Positions 55,525-64,000 of a stretch of DNA of 64,000 nt are shown here, in pieces (position 1 is the first letter of the stretch; every line of letters begins with the position of its first letter). A program made the translations under genes and the position numbers. The stretch spans positions 1 to 64,000 of the forward strand of contig NZ_NESJ01000004.1 in the NCBI RefSeq assembly GCF_003063645.1, written 5' to 3'. The notes under the pieces were generated by a model. That model saw only the letters and a list, made by a program, of their open reading frames with translations, was not told where the DNA came from and made no database searches. The stretch is from Limnohabitans sp. 2KL-51. GTDB lineage: Bacteria > Pseudomonadota > Gammaproteobacteria > Burkholderiales > Burkholderiaceae_C.

Positions 55525-57819
55525 TTACAGACCGATCTTGCCGCCGTCATCTTTGGTGATGACGATGGTGGCCGAACGTGCACGGGTGCCTGCACCGTAA
55601 GCGCCACCTGCGCCGTTGTTGGCGTTGGTAGGCCAGACACCCTTGGTGGTGTCGTTGTAGGCCGCAGCTTCTTCAGCGGGGTGCTGAATGCCCACAAAAA
55701 TCGCTTTGCCATCGGGGGTCTCGGTGATGCCTGTCACTTCTGCACCCTTGGGGCCAACCAAGAAACGGCGCAGGCGTGACTCGCCCAAGATACCGCCCAC
55801 AAAGGTTTTTTGGGTCTCTGTCTTTGCTGCACCAGACACAGTCATGGTGTTGCTGACGGTGAAGGCACCGCCATCGCCCACGGTGCCCGGGACAGCCGCC
55901 ACCAACATGCAGTTGGTTTCGTCGGTGAAGGCGCCGTCGTCGGTCTGGATCCAGCAAATGCCGGTGGATTTGCTGAACCACAAGCCGTCTGGGGAGGAGA
56001 AAGAGTTGGCAGCAGTCAGGCCAGAAATGTTGACGTCGACCTTCGGTGCATCTTCTTCCGCACCGAACAAGAAAATATCCCAGGTGAAGGTGGTGGCTTC
56101 TGCCATGTTGCTGGTTTCTTTGAAACGAATGATGTGGCCATTGGGATTGCCATCCCGAGCCAGACCGTCGTTGTCTTTGTAAGCGCGTGGGTTGGCGGCA
56201 TCGGTCTTGCCTGGTGTTCTGTTTGATGCATTGTTGTTGGTCAATGCAAAGTAGATCTCGCCATTAGCGTGGTTGACCGCACCCCACTCTGGTCGGTCCA
56301 TCTTGGTGGCGCCTGCGGCGTCAGCGGCAACGCGCGTGTGCACCAACACTTCGGCCTGGCTGGTAAAGCCGAAAGTGGCGGCCTTGATCTTGGGATTGTT
56401 GATGTTCAGCTCTAACCACTCACCTTTGCCAGTGTCGTCGAACTTGGCGGCGTACAACTTACCTTCGCAGAGGTATTTGTCACCAGCTGCAATGCCGCCA
56501 CCGATGTCGGCTGCGTCCCAGTTCTTGGCGCTGACAAATTTGTAGATGTACTCGTTGCGTGAATCGCAGCCCATGTAGAAAGCCAAGGGCTTGCCGACCA
56601 CGGGGATACCGCAAACGGCAGCCTCGTGCGCAAAGCGTCCCATGGCCATGCGTTTTGCAGGCGCTGCGGATGTATTGGCCGGATCGATTTCCACGTTGTA
56701 GCCAAAGGTTTGTGGCTCGTTGCGGAAGTCAGCGGCGGCAGTCGCACCCGAAGCGGACACGTTCCAACGGGCGAACCTGGAGGTGGGGTCTGCATCGGTC
56801 ACGGTGTGCCAGCCTTGTGTACGCGAGGTCTTGGCATCGGCTGCAGTGGCGGTGGTCTGAACACCATAGCGTGTGCGCGAGGCGATCAGCTTGGCGTCGG
56901 TGGGTACCGTTGCGCCCGCTGGCATGGTGAAGTAGGTGGCCCAGTTTTCTTCACAAGTGATCAAGGTGCCCCAAGGCGTGATGCCGGTGCCGCAGTTGTT
57001 CAGCGTGCCGCGCGTGGTGCTGCCCGTGGTATCAAACTTGGTGACCATCATGGCCTTCAAATTGGCCAGTTCAGCAGCAGGCCCAGTCACTGTCATGACG
57101 GTTTCAGGCGTGATTCTGCGGTTCAAGGACGATGTGGCGTTGTAGCCGGTGGGTTTGCCGTTCGCGTCCAAGTTCACTTCAACCAGCGTGACGCCGTGGG
57201 ACAAAATTTCTTTGATGGCTTCGGATGCAGGACGGACACCCATGGGCCAGGTGCCGAACTGGTCGAATTTTTTGCCGACAGCAGCGCCAGAGGTTTGGCC
57301 GGTCGGGTGTAGTAAGTGCGCTTCTGCAGAGCTTTCGTTGTTGACGGCCAGCACGGCCTTGTCGCCAGCTGCGTAGCTGTAGCTGCCTTTGGATTTGCCG
57401 TTAGAGCCGATGTAGAAAATCTCAGTGCCGTCGTGCTGGTCACCTACGCGGTTGGCCCAGCTTTCAGCGTCGTCGGTGCCTGCATTGGAGTAAGCCGCAA
57501 CGCCAGTTTTCATGGAGTCGCCCGTGGCATGCAGAATTTTGACGGTGTAGCCAGCGGGAACCAATATTTGGTCGGCCAAGCTCTTGGCGACAGGCGTGAA
57601 TTTCATCAAAGTGCTGCTGGCCAAGGCGGGCAACACATTGCTTGCTGCGGTGGAACTGCCGCCGCAACCGGGCAACATGGGCAATGCAAACATGGAGGCC
57701 AGACCCAAACCGCCGCGCAAAACAGTACGGCGCGAAGGGCTGCTCAGGGCTTTATCGAGTACTTCTTGGAAGTGCTCATTTTTGGAAGTGTTGTCGATGG
57801 GGTCGAAAGAATGAGACAT
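55525..57819 (-). CDS. phoX: PhoX-family alkaline phosphatase (second copy)
   Basis: A 764-residue PhoX with the same layout as the first copy: Tat signal SPSRRTVLRGGLGLASMFAL, LPGC lipobox, VNNESSAEAHL, NNCGTGITPWGT and CEENW, FAHEAAVCG, MDRPEWGAVN and SPDGLWFSKSTGICWIQTDD. The two copies are clearly paralogous but diverged along their length. It lies 4 kb away in the opposite direction. A GGAG ribosome site precedes the ATG. A weaker PHO box is upstream. Confidence 0.96.
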   Translation of the reverse strand: MSHSFDPIDNTSKNEHFQEVLDKALSSPSRRTVLRGGLGLASMFALPMLPGCGGSSTAASNVLPALASSTLMKFTPVAKSLADQILVPAGYTVKILHATGDSMKTGVAAYSNAGTDDAESWANRVGDQHDGTEIFYIGSNGKSKGSYSYAAGDKAVLAVNNESSAEAHLLHPTGQTSGAAVGKKFDQFGTWPMGVRPASEAIKEILSHGVTLVEVNLDANGKPTGYNATSSLNRRITPETVMTVTGPAAELANLKAMMVTKFDTTGSTTRGTLNNCGTGITPWGTLITCEENWATYFTMPAGATVPTDAKLIASRTRYGVQTTATAADAKTSRTQGWHTVTDADPTSRFARWNVSASGATAAADFRNEPQTFGYNVEIDPANTSAAPAKRMAMGRFAHEAAVCGIPVVGKPLAFYMGCDSRNEYIYKFVSAKNWDAADIGGGIAAGDKYLCEGKLYAAKFDDTGKGEWLELNINNPKIKAATFGFTSQAEVLVHTRVAADAAGATKMDRPEWGAVNHANGEIYFALTNNNASNRTPGKTDAANPRAYKDNDGLARDGNPNGHIIRFKETSNMAEATTFTWDIFLFGAEEDAPKVDVNISGLTAANSFSSPDGLWFSKSTGICWIQTDDGAFTDETNCMLVAAVPGTVGDGGAFTVSNTMTVSGAAKTETQKTFVGGILGESRLRRFLVGPKGAEVTGITETPDGKAIFVGIQHPAEEAAAYNDTTKGVWPTNANNGAGGAYGAGTRARSATIVITKDDGGKIGL

Positions 57820-57851
57820 GAAAAAGTTGCTCCGAGTTGATTGAATTTTTG

Positions 57852-57885
57852 AATCTACAGAGCGCTTGTTTCATTTGTGTGACGG
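57852..57885 (-). promoter_or_regulatory. PHO-box-like site before the second phoX
   Basis: On the minus strand CCGTCAC (57879-57885), ACAA, ATGAAAC (57868-57874): 6 and 4 of 7. TAGATT (4 of 6) is exactly 10 bp downstream at 57852-57857. Confidence 0.5.
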
Positions 57886-57958
57886 TCAAATTGGCCGCAT
57901 AAAAAAGCAGGTTATCGCGCGGGCTTCATAGGCTGTCAGTTGCGGATTCCTCGCCGAT

Positions 57959-58014
57959 ATTTCAAAAAAGTTTCATTGAAAATTCATCGAACTGACATGA
58001 ACCCCAATCACACT
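57959..58014 (+). promoter_or_regulatory. Four-unit PHO-box array before the 5'-nucleotidase gene
   Basis: Four half-sites at an exact 11-bp period: ATTTCAA (57959), GTTTCAT (57970), AATTCAT (57981) and CTGACAT (57992-57998). Spacers are AAAA, TGAA and CGAA. After 10 bp comes CACACT (58009-58014). A lone CTGTCAG lies at 57933-57939. A tandem array is typical of strongly Pho-controlled promoters. Confidence 0.6.
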
Positions 58015-58044
58015 GATTATTTTGTGAACATATTGGGGTCATGC

Positions 58045-60063
58045 ATGTCAAAGACAATCGGCAAAAAATTATGGGCCACCATGTTGGCCACCGCCTTGGT
58101 GCTCAGTGCCTGTGGCGGGACATCGGATGCCCCCGAGGCCGCCTTCACTTTGCAGTTGCTGCACATCTCTGACGCCGACGGATCGGACAGCACGGCGCTC
58201 AACAGCGTGGCCAATCTGTCTGGGATGATCCAGAAGTTTCGCGCCCAGTACCCGCAGCAAACCTTGACCGTGAGCTCGGGTGATAACTACATCCCTGGGC
58301 CGCGATTCAATGCGGCCAACGACAGCAGCTTGAATGCCGCACTGGGTGTGGCTGAAGTGGGGCGTGCTGACATTGCTTTCTTGAATGCGATGGGCGTGCA
58401 GGCTTCGGCCATCGGCAACCACGAACTGGATTTGGGCACCAAGCAGTTCGCTGACATGATCAAACCCAGTGGCGCATGGTCTGGCGCACGATTTCCCTAT
58501 TTGGCCTACAACGTGGACTTTGCTGCCGACAACGAAGTGGCCAGTTTGAAGTTGGCGAACGGCGGCAAGGCGTCTGAACAATCGGGCAAATTGACCGGCT
58601 GGACCGTGGTGGACGTCGGCGGTCAAAAAATTGGCGTGATCGGAGCCAGTTCGCCCGTGTTTGCCAACATCACCTCGCCTGGCAAATTGCAATTCATGCC
58701 CGTGTTGACCAGCAGCGAGGTGGATGTGGCCGGCTTGGCATCGGCCATCCAAAAGGGTGTGGACGAGATGACCGCTGCGGGCATCAACAAGGTGGTGCTG
58801 TTGGCCCACATGCAAACCCTGTCCATTGAAAAAGCTTTGGCCCAACGTTTGAAAAATGTGGACATCATCGTCGCCGGGGGCTCCAACACCTTGCTGTCCG
58901 ATGCCAACGATGTGCTGCGCACTGGCGACAAATCCGCAGGGGACTACCCCTATGAAACCAAAGACGCTGCGGGCCAGCCCACCGTGGTGGTCAACGTGGA
59001 CGCAGATTACAAATACCTCGGGCGTTTCATGGCCCCGTTTGACGACAAGGGCGTGCTGATCACCCAACGCTTTGACAACAAACTCTCGGGTGCGTGGATG
59101 ACCAGCGAAACCGACGACAGTGCGGGCGGTGTCACCGTTTCAGGTTTGGTGACCCAGGTGCGAGATGCCATCAAGGCCGTGCTCAAGACCAAAGACGGCA
59201 ATGTGTTCGGCAAAACCAGTGAATTTCTGGAAGGCCGCCGCGCGTCTGTTCGCAACGAAGAGACCAACTTTGGCAACCTGACGGCCGACGCCAACCTTTG
59301 GTATGCCCAACGCTTGGACCCCACAGTTCAAATCTCCTTGAAAAATGGCGGTGGTATCCGATCTGAAATTGGCGAAGTCCTGGCACTGCCTGGGTCCACC
59401 TCCGGCGCTGTCCTGACCGCCCCCAAAGCCAACCCTGACGCCAAGCGCCAGGCCGGAGAAGTCTCTCAACTGGCGGTTGAAACGGCTTTGAAGTTCAACA
59501 ACAAGCTGTGGGCTTTTAACGTCACGGCCGCACAACTCAAGTCCTTGCTGGAGCACGGTGTGGCGGTGTTGGGCAGCCAGGGCCGTTTTCCTCAAGTGGG
59601 CGGCATGAGCTTCAGTTATGACCCAAGCCGCACAGCGCAAGCACTGGATGCCAATTTCGCCGTCACCACGGCGGGTGAGCGCATCCGTTCGCTCAAAGTG
59701 GGCAGCGATGTGGTGGTGCAAAACGGGGCCCTGGTGGGCAATGCGCAGCGCACCTTCCGCATGGTGACTTTGAACTTCCTGGCCGAGGGCACGAGCTCGG
59801 CTGCGGGGGGTGGCGATGGCTACCCCTTCCCGGCCACGGCTGATTTTGTGAACCTGGTCAAGCTGGACACCACCATGACCGAAGCCACAGCGGGTGGCGC
59901 GGCCAGCACCAGCACCGCGACTTTGGGCAGTGAGCAAGACGCCTTCATGAAGTACATGAAGAGCCAGTTCGGCACAACGGCCTTCGGGGTGAAAGACACA
60001 CCAGCTGCGCAGGACACACGGATTCAAAACCTGAGTCAACGTACAGACTCAGTTTTAAACTGA
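58045..60063 (+). CDS. UshA-like 5'-nucleotidase/metallophosphatase lipoprotein
   Basis: A 672-residue lipoprotein (MSKTIGKKLWATMLATALVL, lipobox LSAC). The N-terminal metallophosphatase has LLHISDADG, VSSGDNYIPG, IGNHELDLG and VVLLAHMQ. The C-terminal 5'-nucleotidase domain has NEETNFGNLTADANLWYAQ and LKNGGGIRSEIG. The usual D-x-H-G in motif 1 reads D-A-D-G, so the His ligand is missing; this may mark a subfamily. It would release phosphate from extracellular nucleotides or phosphoesters. It starts a two-gene operon with the choice-of-anchor I gene. Confidence 0.9.
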   Translation: MSKTIGKKLWATMLATALVLSACGGTSDAPEAAFTLQLLHISDADGSDSTALNSVANLSGMIQKFRAQYPQQTLTVSSGDNYIPGPRFNAANDSSLNAALGVAEVGRADIAFLNAMGVQASAIGNHELDLGTKQFADMIKPSGAWSGARFPYLAYNVDFAADNEVASLKLANGGKASEQSGKLTGWTVVDVGGQKIGVIGASSPVFANITSPGKLQFMPVLTSSEVDVAGLASAIQKGVDEMTAAGINKVVLLAHMQTLSIEKALAQRLKNVDIIVAGGSNTLLSDANDVLRTGDKSAGDYPYETKDAAGQPTVVVNVDADYKYLGRFMAPFDDKGVLITQRFDNKLSGAWMTSETDDSAGGVTVSGLVTQVRDAIKAVLKTKDGNVFGKTSEFLEGRRASVRNEETNFGNLTADANLWYAQRLDPTVQISLKNGGGIRSEIGEVLALPGSTSGAVLTAPKANPDAKRQAGEVSQLAVETALKFNNKLWAFNVTAAQLKSLLEHGVAVLGSQGRFPQVGGMSFSYDPSRTAQALDANFAVTTAGERIRSLKVGSDVVVQNGALVGNAQRTFRMVTLNFLAEGTSSAAGGGDGYPFPATADFVNLVKLDTTMTEATAGGAASTSTATLGSEQDAFMKYMKSQFGTTAFGVKDTPAAQDTRIQNLSQRTDSVLN

Positions 60064-60074
60064 ACTTTCTGGAA

Positions 60075-61676
60075 ATGAACATGAATTTCAACTTGAAAAA
60101 AACCTTGGTTTACGGCGCATGCAGCTTGAGCCTGCTGGCCGCTTTGGTGGCTTGCGGCGGCTCTGATGCGCTGGAGCAGACGCCCGTCGCTTTGGGCCTG
60201 GTCAAATTGGGTGGCTTCACTCACCAAGGGGGTGAGGGCTCCGCTGAAATCACCGCTTATGACGCGGCCAGCAAAAAGCTGTTTGTGGTCAATGGGGCGC
60301 TGGCCAGCCTGGATGTGCTGGACTTGACCAACCCTGCGCAACCGACGTTGATCAAAACCGTCACCATGGCCAGTTTGTGGGCCGAAGCTGGCGCTGCCAA
60401 CAGCGTGGCGATTCACCAAGGCATGGTGGCTTTGGCCGTGCAGGCTTCGGACAAAACCAAACCAGGCCGTTTGATCGTGTTGCGTGCCTCGGATTACGCC
60501 GTGTTGGGCACCGCTGTGGTGGGTGCATTGCCCGACATGGTGACGTTCACGCCGGATGGCAAAACCCTGTTGCTGGCCAATGAGGGTGAGCCCAATTCTT
60601 ATGGCCTGCCTGACTCGGTTGATCCCGATGGCTCCATCAGCGTGGTGGACGTCAGTGGCCTGAGTTTGACCAGTTCCAATGTGGTGTTGACAGCCAAAAC
60701 GGCCGACTTCAAAGCTTTCAATGACCAAAAAGACGCGCTCATTGCTTCGGGCGTGCGGATTTTTGGGCCAGGCGCCACGGTCGCGCAAGACATGGAGCCT
60801 GAGTACATCACGGTGTCAGCGGACGGCAAAACAGCCTATGTCACTTTGCAGGAGAACAATGCCCTGGCCATTGTCGACATTGCCTCTGCCAAGGTGACCG
60901 CCATCAAGGCTTTGGGTTACAAGGACCACAGCTTGGCAGGCAATGGCCTGGATGCCAGCGACAAAGACAGTGCCGTCAACATCAAGACCTGGCCTGTGCT
61001 GGGCATGTACTTGCCCGATGCGATCGCCAGTTACAGCGTGGCGGGGCAAACTTACTTGATCACCGCCAACGAAGGGGACGCGCGTGCCGATTGGCCCGGT
61101 TACAGCGAAGAGGCACGCGTCAAGGATCTGGCTTTGAGCCCGGCGTTGGCGGCTCTCAAATCCGATGCGCAGCTGGGCCGCCTGACGGTGACCAAGTCAC
61201 AGGGTGCTGTCAATGGCGTTTACGAAAAACTCTATGCCTACGGTACACGCTCGTTCTCCATCTGGAATGCGCAGGGCCAACAGGTCTTTGATTCTGGTGA
61301 TCAGTTGGAGCAGTTGACCAAAGACTTGCCCCAGGCCAAGTTCAATGCCAGCCACGCTGGCAACGCGCAAGACGACCGCAGTGACAACAAAGGCCCAGAG
61401 CCGGAAGGCGTGATCGTGGCCCAGTTTGGTCAGAAACATTACGCGTTCATTGGCCTGGAGCGTGTGGGCGGGGTCGTGGTCTATGACGTGAGCAACCCAG
61501 CTCGCCCTGTTTATGAGACTTACATCAACACCCGCAACGGTGCCACGGGCGACTTGGGTCCTGAGGGGATGCACTTTGTGCCGGCAGACAAGTCGCCCAA
61601 CGGCAAGCCCTTGCTGGTGATTGGCAATGAAATCAGCGGGACGACCGCAATTTATCAGATCAATCTGAAATATTGA
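60075..61676 (+). CDS. Choice-of-anchor I domain lipoprotein
   Basis: A 533-residue lipoprotein (GACSLSLLAALVACGGS, lipobox VAC). The rest is a beta-propeller-like choice-of-anchor I domain: FTPDGKTLLLANEGEPNSYG, QDMEPEYITVSADGKTAYVT, LITANEGDARADWPGY and KGPEPEGVIVAQFGQK. The type is often fused to, or next to, 5'-nucleotidase-type phosphatases in other bacteria and some alkaline phosphatases, so it is likely a partner in phosphate-ester use. It starts 11 bp after the nucleotidase gene. Either of two ATGs (60075, 60081) may be used. A terminator follows at 61707. Confidence 0.85.
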   Translation: MNMNFNLKKTLVYGACSLSLLAALVACGGSDALEQTPVALGLVKLGGFTHQGGEGSAEITAYDAASKKLFVVNGALASLDVLDLTNPAQPTLIKTVTMASLWAEAGAANSVAIHQGMVALAVQASDKTKPGRLIVLRASDYAVLGTAVVGALPDMVTFTPDGKTLLLANEGEPNSYGLPDSVDPDGSISVVDVSGLSLTSSNVVLTAKTADFKAFNDQKDALIASGVRIFGPGATVAQDMEPEYITVSADGKTAYVTLQENNALAIVDIASAKVTAIKALGYKDHSLAGNGLDASDKDSAVNIKTWPVLGMYLPDAIASYSVAGQTYLITANEGDARADWPGYSEEARVKDLALSPALAALKSDAQLGRLTVTKSQGAVNGVYEKLYAYGTRSFSIWNAQGQQVFDSGDQLEQLTKDLPQAKFNASHAGNAQDDRSDNKGPEPEGVIVAQFGQKHYAFIGLERVGGVVVYDVSNPARPVYETYINTRNGATGDLGPEGMHFVPADKSPNGKPLLVIGNEISGTTAIYQINLKY

Positions 61677-61706
61677 TTTCAGCATCGAAGTGTTCAACTT
61701 CTTGAT

Positions 61707-61735
61707 GGCGCGCTGATTCAGCGCGCCTTTTTTTT
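61707..61735 (+). terminator. Rho-independent terminator
   Basis: Perfect 9-bp stem GGCGCGCTG / CAGCGCGCC with a 3-base loop (ATT) and eight T after it, 31 bp past the choice-of-anchor I gene. Confidence 0.95.
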
Positions 61736-61879
61736 GAGGATCAAAAAGATCACAATACCAAGTACCCAACCAGCATGAATCACCATCAAAACCCATCGCA
61801 TGGTGCAACTGAATGCTGTGTCGAAACTGTTGACTTGCACGCTATCCATTTACTTTTTTGACTTGATGGGGGCAGCACC

Positions 61880-63061
61880 ATGCACCAGATACAAATTTCT
61901 CGGATGATCACCATGGCTTGTTTGGGGGGCTGTGCGGCCGCTGCCCTGGCCTCAACTCTCCCATCTGCTGCGCCGACGCAGTCCAAGGACGTGGTGCGCC
62001 AGACGCCCACCCCCGTGGCGTTTCAGGTGCAAACCCTGGTCAAGGGCTTGAGCCACCCCTGGTCGCTGGCCTGGTTGCCTGGTGGCGACATGCTGATCAC
62101 TGAGCGCGAAGGGCGCTTGCGCCGGATCAGTCGCGACTTTCAGCTTGACCCACGCCCGATCGAGGGGTTGCCTGCCGACATCGTGGTGGACGGACAGGGG
62201 GGATTGTTTGACGTGGCTGTGCACCCCGATCATGTCCGAAATGGCTGGATTTACCTGGCGTATGCGCAGGCGCCCAAAGATGGTCCACCCGGCGCATCGG
62301 CCACGGCCTTGGTCAGGGCGCGCCTGCAGGGGCACCGGCTGGTGGATTTGCAAAACCTGTTTGCCATGCGGCCTGCCTCGCGGGGTGGGCGGCATTTTGG
62401 TGGGCGCATTGTGTTTGACCGCCTGGGACATGTATTTTTGACCCTGGGTGACCGGGGCGACGAAGAGCGCGCCCAAAAGCCGCGTGACCATGCTGGGTCG
62501 GTCATCCGATTGCTTGACGATGGCCGCGTGCCCACCAGCAACCCCTTTGTGCAGCAAGCCAAGCAGATGCCCGAGGTGTTTAGCCGGGGCAACCGCAACA
62601 TCCAGGGCGCGGCGATTCACCCGCAAACGGGCGAGTTGTGGACGCACGAGCACGGACCTCAAGGTGGGGACGAGCTCAACATCATCCGCAGTGGACGCGA
62701 TTACGGCTGGCCCACCATCACCTATGGCGTGAACTACGGCACAGGCACCCGCATAGGGGTGGGTACGCACCAGACAGGCATGGAGCAGCCCCTGCACGTT
62801 TGGGTGCCCTCGATTGCGCCCTCGGGGCTGGCCTTTTACGAGGGGAATGCCTTCCCGGCCTGGCGTGGCAGCCTGTTGCTGGGGGCTTTGCGGGGGCAAA
62901 GCCTGGTGCGCCTGGTGCTGGAAGGCGAGAAAGTGGTGGCCGAAGAGCGTTTGCTGACGCAGCAAGTGGGGCGCATCCGCGATGTGCGGGTCGGCCCAGA
63001 CGGTCTGGTTTACCTCTTGAGCGATTCGCCGGACGGCGCTTTGTGGCGCTTGAAACCCTGA
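61880..63061 (+). CDS. PQQ-dependent aldose sugar dehydrogenase (Asd/YliI type)
   Basis: A 393-residue exported soluble PQQ dehydrogenase. Signal peptide MHQIQISRMITMACLGGCAA, then a beta-propeller: GLSHPWSLAWLPGGDMLITE (typical start), GGRIVFDRLGHVFLTLGDR, WTHEHGPQGGDELN (Gln/His around the PQQ site), and GLVYLLSDSPDGALWRLKP at the end. It oxidises aldoses in the periplasm. Acid from such oxidation can dissolve mineral phosphate, which would fit the island, but this is inference. A GGGGGCAG ribosome site precedes the ATG; no PHO box was convincing. Confidence 0.88.
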   Translation: MHQIQISRMITMACLGGCAAAALASTLPSAAPTQSKDVVRQTPTPVAFQVQTLVKGLSHPWSLAWLPGGDMLITEREGRLRRISRDFQLDPRPIEGLPADIVVDGQGGLFDVAVHPDHVRNGWIYLAYAQAPKDGPPGASATALVRARLQGHRLVDLQNLFAMRPASRGGRHFGGRIVFDRLGHVFLTLGDRGDEERAQKPRDHAGSVIRLLDDGRVPTSNPFVQQAKQMPEVFSRGNRNIQGAAIHPQTGELWTHEHGPQGGDELNIIRSGRDYGWPTITYGVNYGTGTRIGVGTHQTGMEQPLHVWVPSIAPSGLAFYEGNAFPAWRGSLLLGALRGQSLVRLVLEGEKVVAEERLLTQQVGRIRDVRVGPDGLVYLLSDSPDGALWRLKP

Positions 63062-63179
63062 CAGCAGACGAGGGGATCTGGAATTGGACGGTTTAAAGGG
63101 TTGAAACGCCGCGGACGTTACGCGCTTTTGGCAGTCGGCCCGAAGGAACGCCGCCATTTGCCACAAAAACCAAGGTTAT

Positions 63180-63213
63180 TTGACACAAACTTGTCACAAT
63201 TGAGGGCTACAGT
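63180..63213 (+). promoter_or_regulatory. PHO box and -10 before pstS
   Basis: TTGACACAAACTTGTCAC at 63180-63197: 5 and 6 of 7, with an AAAC spacer as in enteric sites. TACAGT (4 of 6) at 63208-63213 is exactly 10 bp on. The first CDS base is 64 bp further on. Confidence 0.7.
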
Positions 63214-63277
63214 GAAGGCAGTCAGCAGCAAGAGGTTGTTGGCAAGAATTTTCTTTGACCCTGCATCAGGAGCTGAA

Positions 63278-64000
63278 ATGCTGAAATTTAAATCCCTCGT
63301 GGCCGCTGTTGGCATGGCCGTTGTGGCCGCCACTGCAATGGCTGCCGACATCACCGGCGCTGGCGCGACTTTCCCATTCCCCGTCTACGCCAAGTGGGCT
63401 GAAGCCTACAAAGCGGCCACCAACGTGGGCCTGAACTACCAGTCGATCGGTTCTTCCGGTGGTATTCGCCAGATCCGCGCCAAGACCGTGACTTTTGGTG
63501 CCACAGACGCCCCTTTGTCGGGTGCTGATTTGGACAAAGACGCCATGGTCCAGTTCCCCATGATCATTGGTGGCACCGTGCCTATCGTGAACTTGGACGG
63601 CTTCAAGCCAGGTGAGTTGCGCGTGACAGGTCCCATCTTGGCCGAAATTTTCTCCGGCAAGATCAGCAAGTGGAACGACCCCAAGTTCGTGGCTTTGAAC
63701 CCTGGCAAGAACCTGCCCAACGACATCATCACCGTGGTGCACCGCGCTGACGGTTCGGGCACGACATTCAACTTTACCGACTACTTGAGCGCCGTGAGCA
63801 AAGAGTGGGCTGACGGTCCTGGCAAAAATGCCACCATCAAGTGGCCAGCAGCGACTTCGGTGGGTGGTAAGGGCAATGAAGGTGTGGCCGCCAACGTCAA
63901 CCGCGTCAAAGGCTCGATCGGTTACGTGGAGTACGCCTACGTGAAGAAGAACAACATGACCTTCTTGCAAATGCAAAACGCCGAAGGCCGTTACGTCAGC
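63278..64000 (+). CDS. pstS: Phosphate ABC transporter substrate-binding protein PstS (partial, runs off right edge)
   Basis: The first 241 residues are seen. Signal peptide MLKFKSLVAAVGMAVVAATA ends at MAA. The mature start DITGAGATFPFPVYAKW and VGLNYQSIGSSGG, the phosphate loop RADGSGTTFNF, and SVGGKGNEGVAANV are diagnostic of PstS. An AGGAG site precedes the ATG. pstCAB, phoU and phoB likely follow outside the window, making this the canonical end of the island. Confidence 0.97.
   Translation, partial: MLKFKSLVAAVGMAVVAATAMAADITGAGATFPFPVYAKWAEAYKAATNVGLNYQSIGSSGGIRQIRAKTVTFGATDAPLSGADLDKDAMVQFPMIIGGTVPIVNLDGFKPGELRVTGPILAEIFSGKISKWNDPKFVALNPGKNLPNDIITVVHRADGSGTTFNFTDYLSAVSKEWADGPGKNATIKWPAATSVGGKGNEGVAANVNRVKGSIGYVEYAYVKKNNMTFLQMQNAEGRYVS

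Overview
The window looks like chromosomal DNA of a betaproteobacterium of the order Burkholderiales, most likely family Comamonadaceae (Limnohabitans/Rhodoferax-like freshwater type). This rests on moderately high GC, the style of the MutS, DnaG, TrmJ, CysE and TRAP proteins, and the gene neighbourhoods; no rRNA or marker RNA is present to prove it. I found 52 protein genes (the last one cut by the right edge), no tRNA, rRNA or CRISPR array, and no insertion sequence.

Region 1 (1-2,090): a REPIN-like inverted repeat, a short family III CoA-transferase and an alpha/beta hydrolase. Region 2 (2,294-13,018): a doubled copy of the poorly understood Anbu / circularly permuted ATP-grasp / alpha-E / transglutaminase system. 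One set is a fused ATP-grasp-alpha-E protein plus a small transglutaminase. The other is split ATP-grasp and alpha-E proteins, a 1,146-residue transglutaminase-DUF2126 amidoligase, and the proteasome-like peptidase Anbu, which follows mutS. Region 3 (13,030-24,860): housekeeping genes (mutS, CNNM/CorC-type protein, suhB-like, trmJ, cysE, dnaG, an acyl-CoA synthetase, a small Lys-rich secreted protein, a Nudix hydrolase). Region 4 (24,862-29,582): a DctPQM TRAP transporter, a fumarylpyruvate-hydrolase-like enzyme with a divergent MarR regulator, and an ABM-domain protein.

Region 5 (about 29,670-64,000) is a phosphorus-scavenging and phosphorus-sparing island. It holds a phosphonate importer phnCDE with phosphonate catabolic enzymes (PhnX, FAD oxidase, Fe-ADH) and a divergent PhnZ-like oxygenase. 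Next comes a membrane-lipid remodelling operon (OlsB, PlcP-like phospholipase C, Agt-like glycosyltransferase) and later a second, GT28-type glycolipid synthase. Polyphosphate genes (ppk, sixA, ppx) follow, then an arsenate detoxification operon (GAPDH, ArsJ, an ArsR-ArsC fusion, ACR3). The rest is two PhoX phosphatases, a 5'-nucleotidase-like lipoprotein with a choice-of-anchor I partner, a PQQ sugar dehydrogenase and the start of pstS. By eye I find PHO-box-like direct repeats (7 bp, 4 bp spacer, 7 bp) before eleven of these transcription units. In most, a -10-like hexamer lies exactly 10 bp further on, so the island reads as a contiguous PhoB regulon that includes arsenate export. These sites were read by eye and have not been scored statistically.
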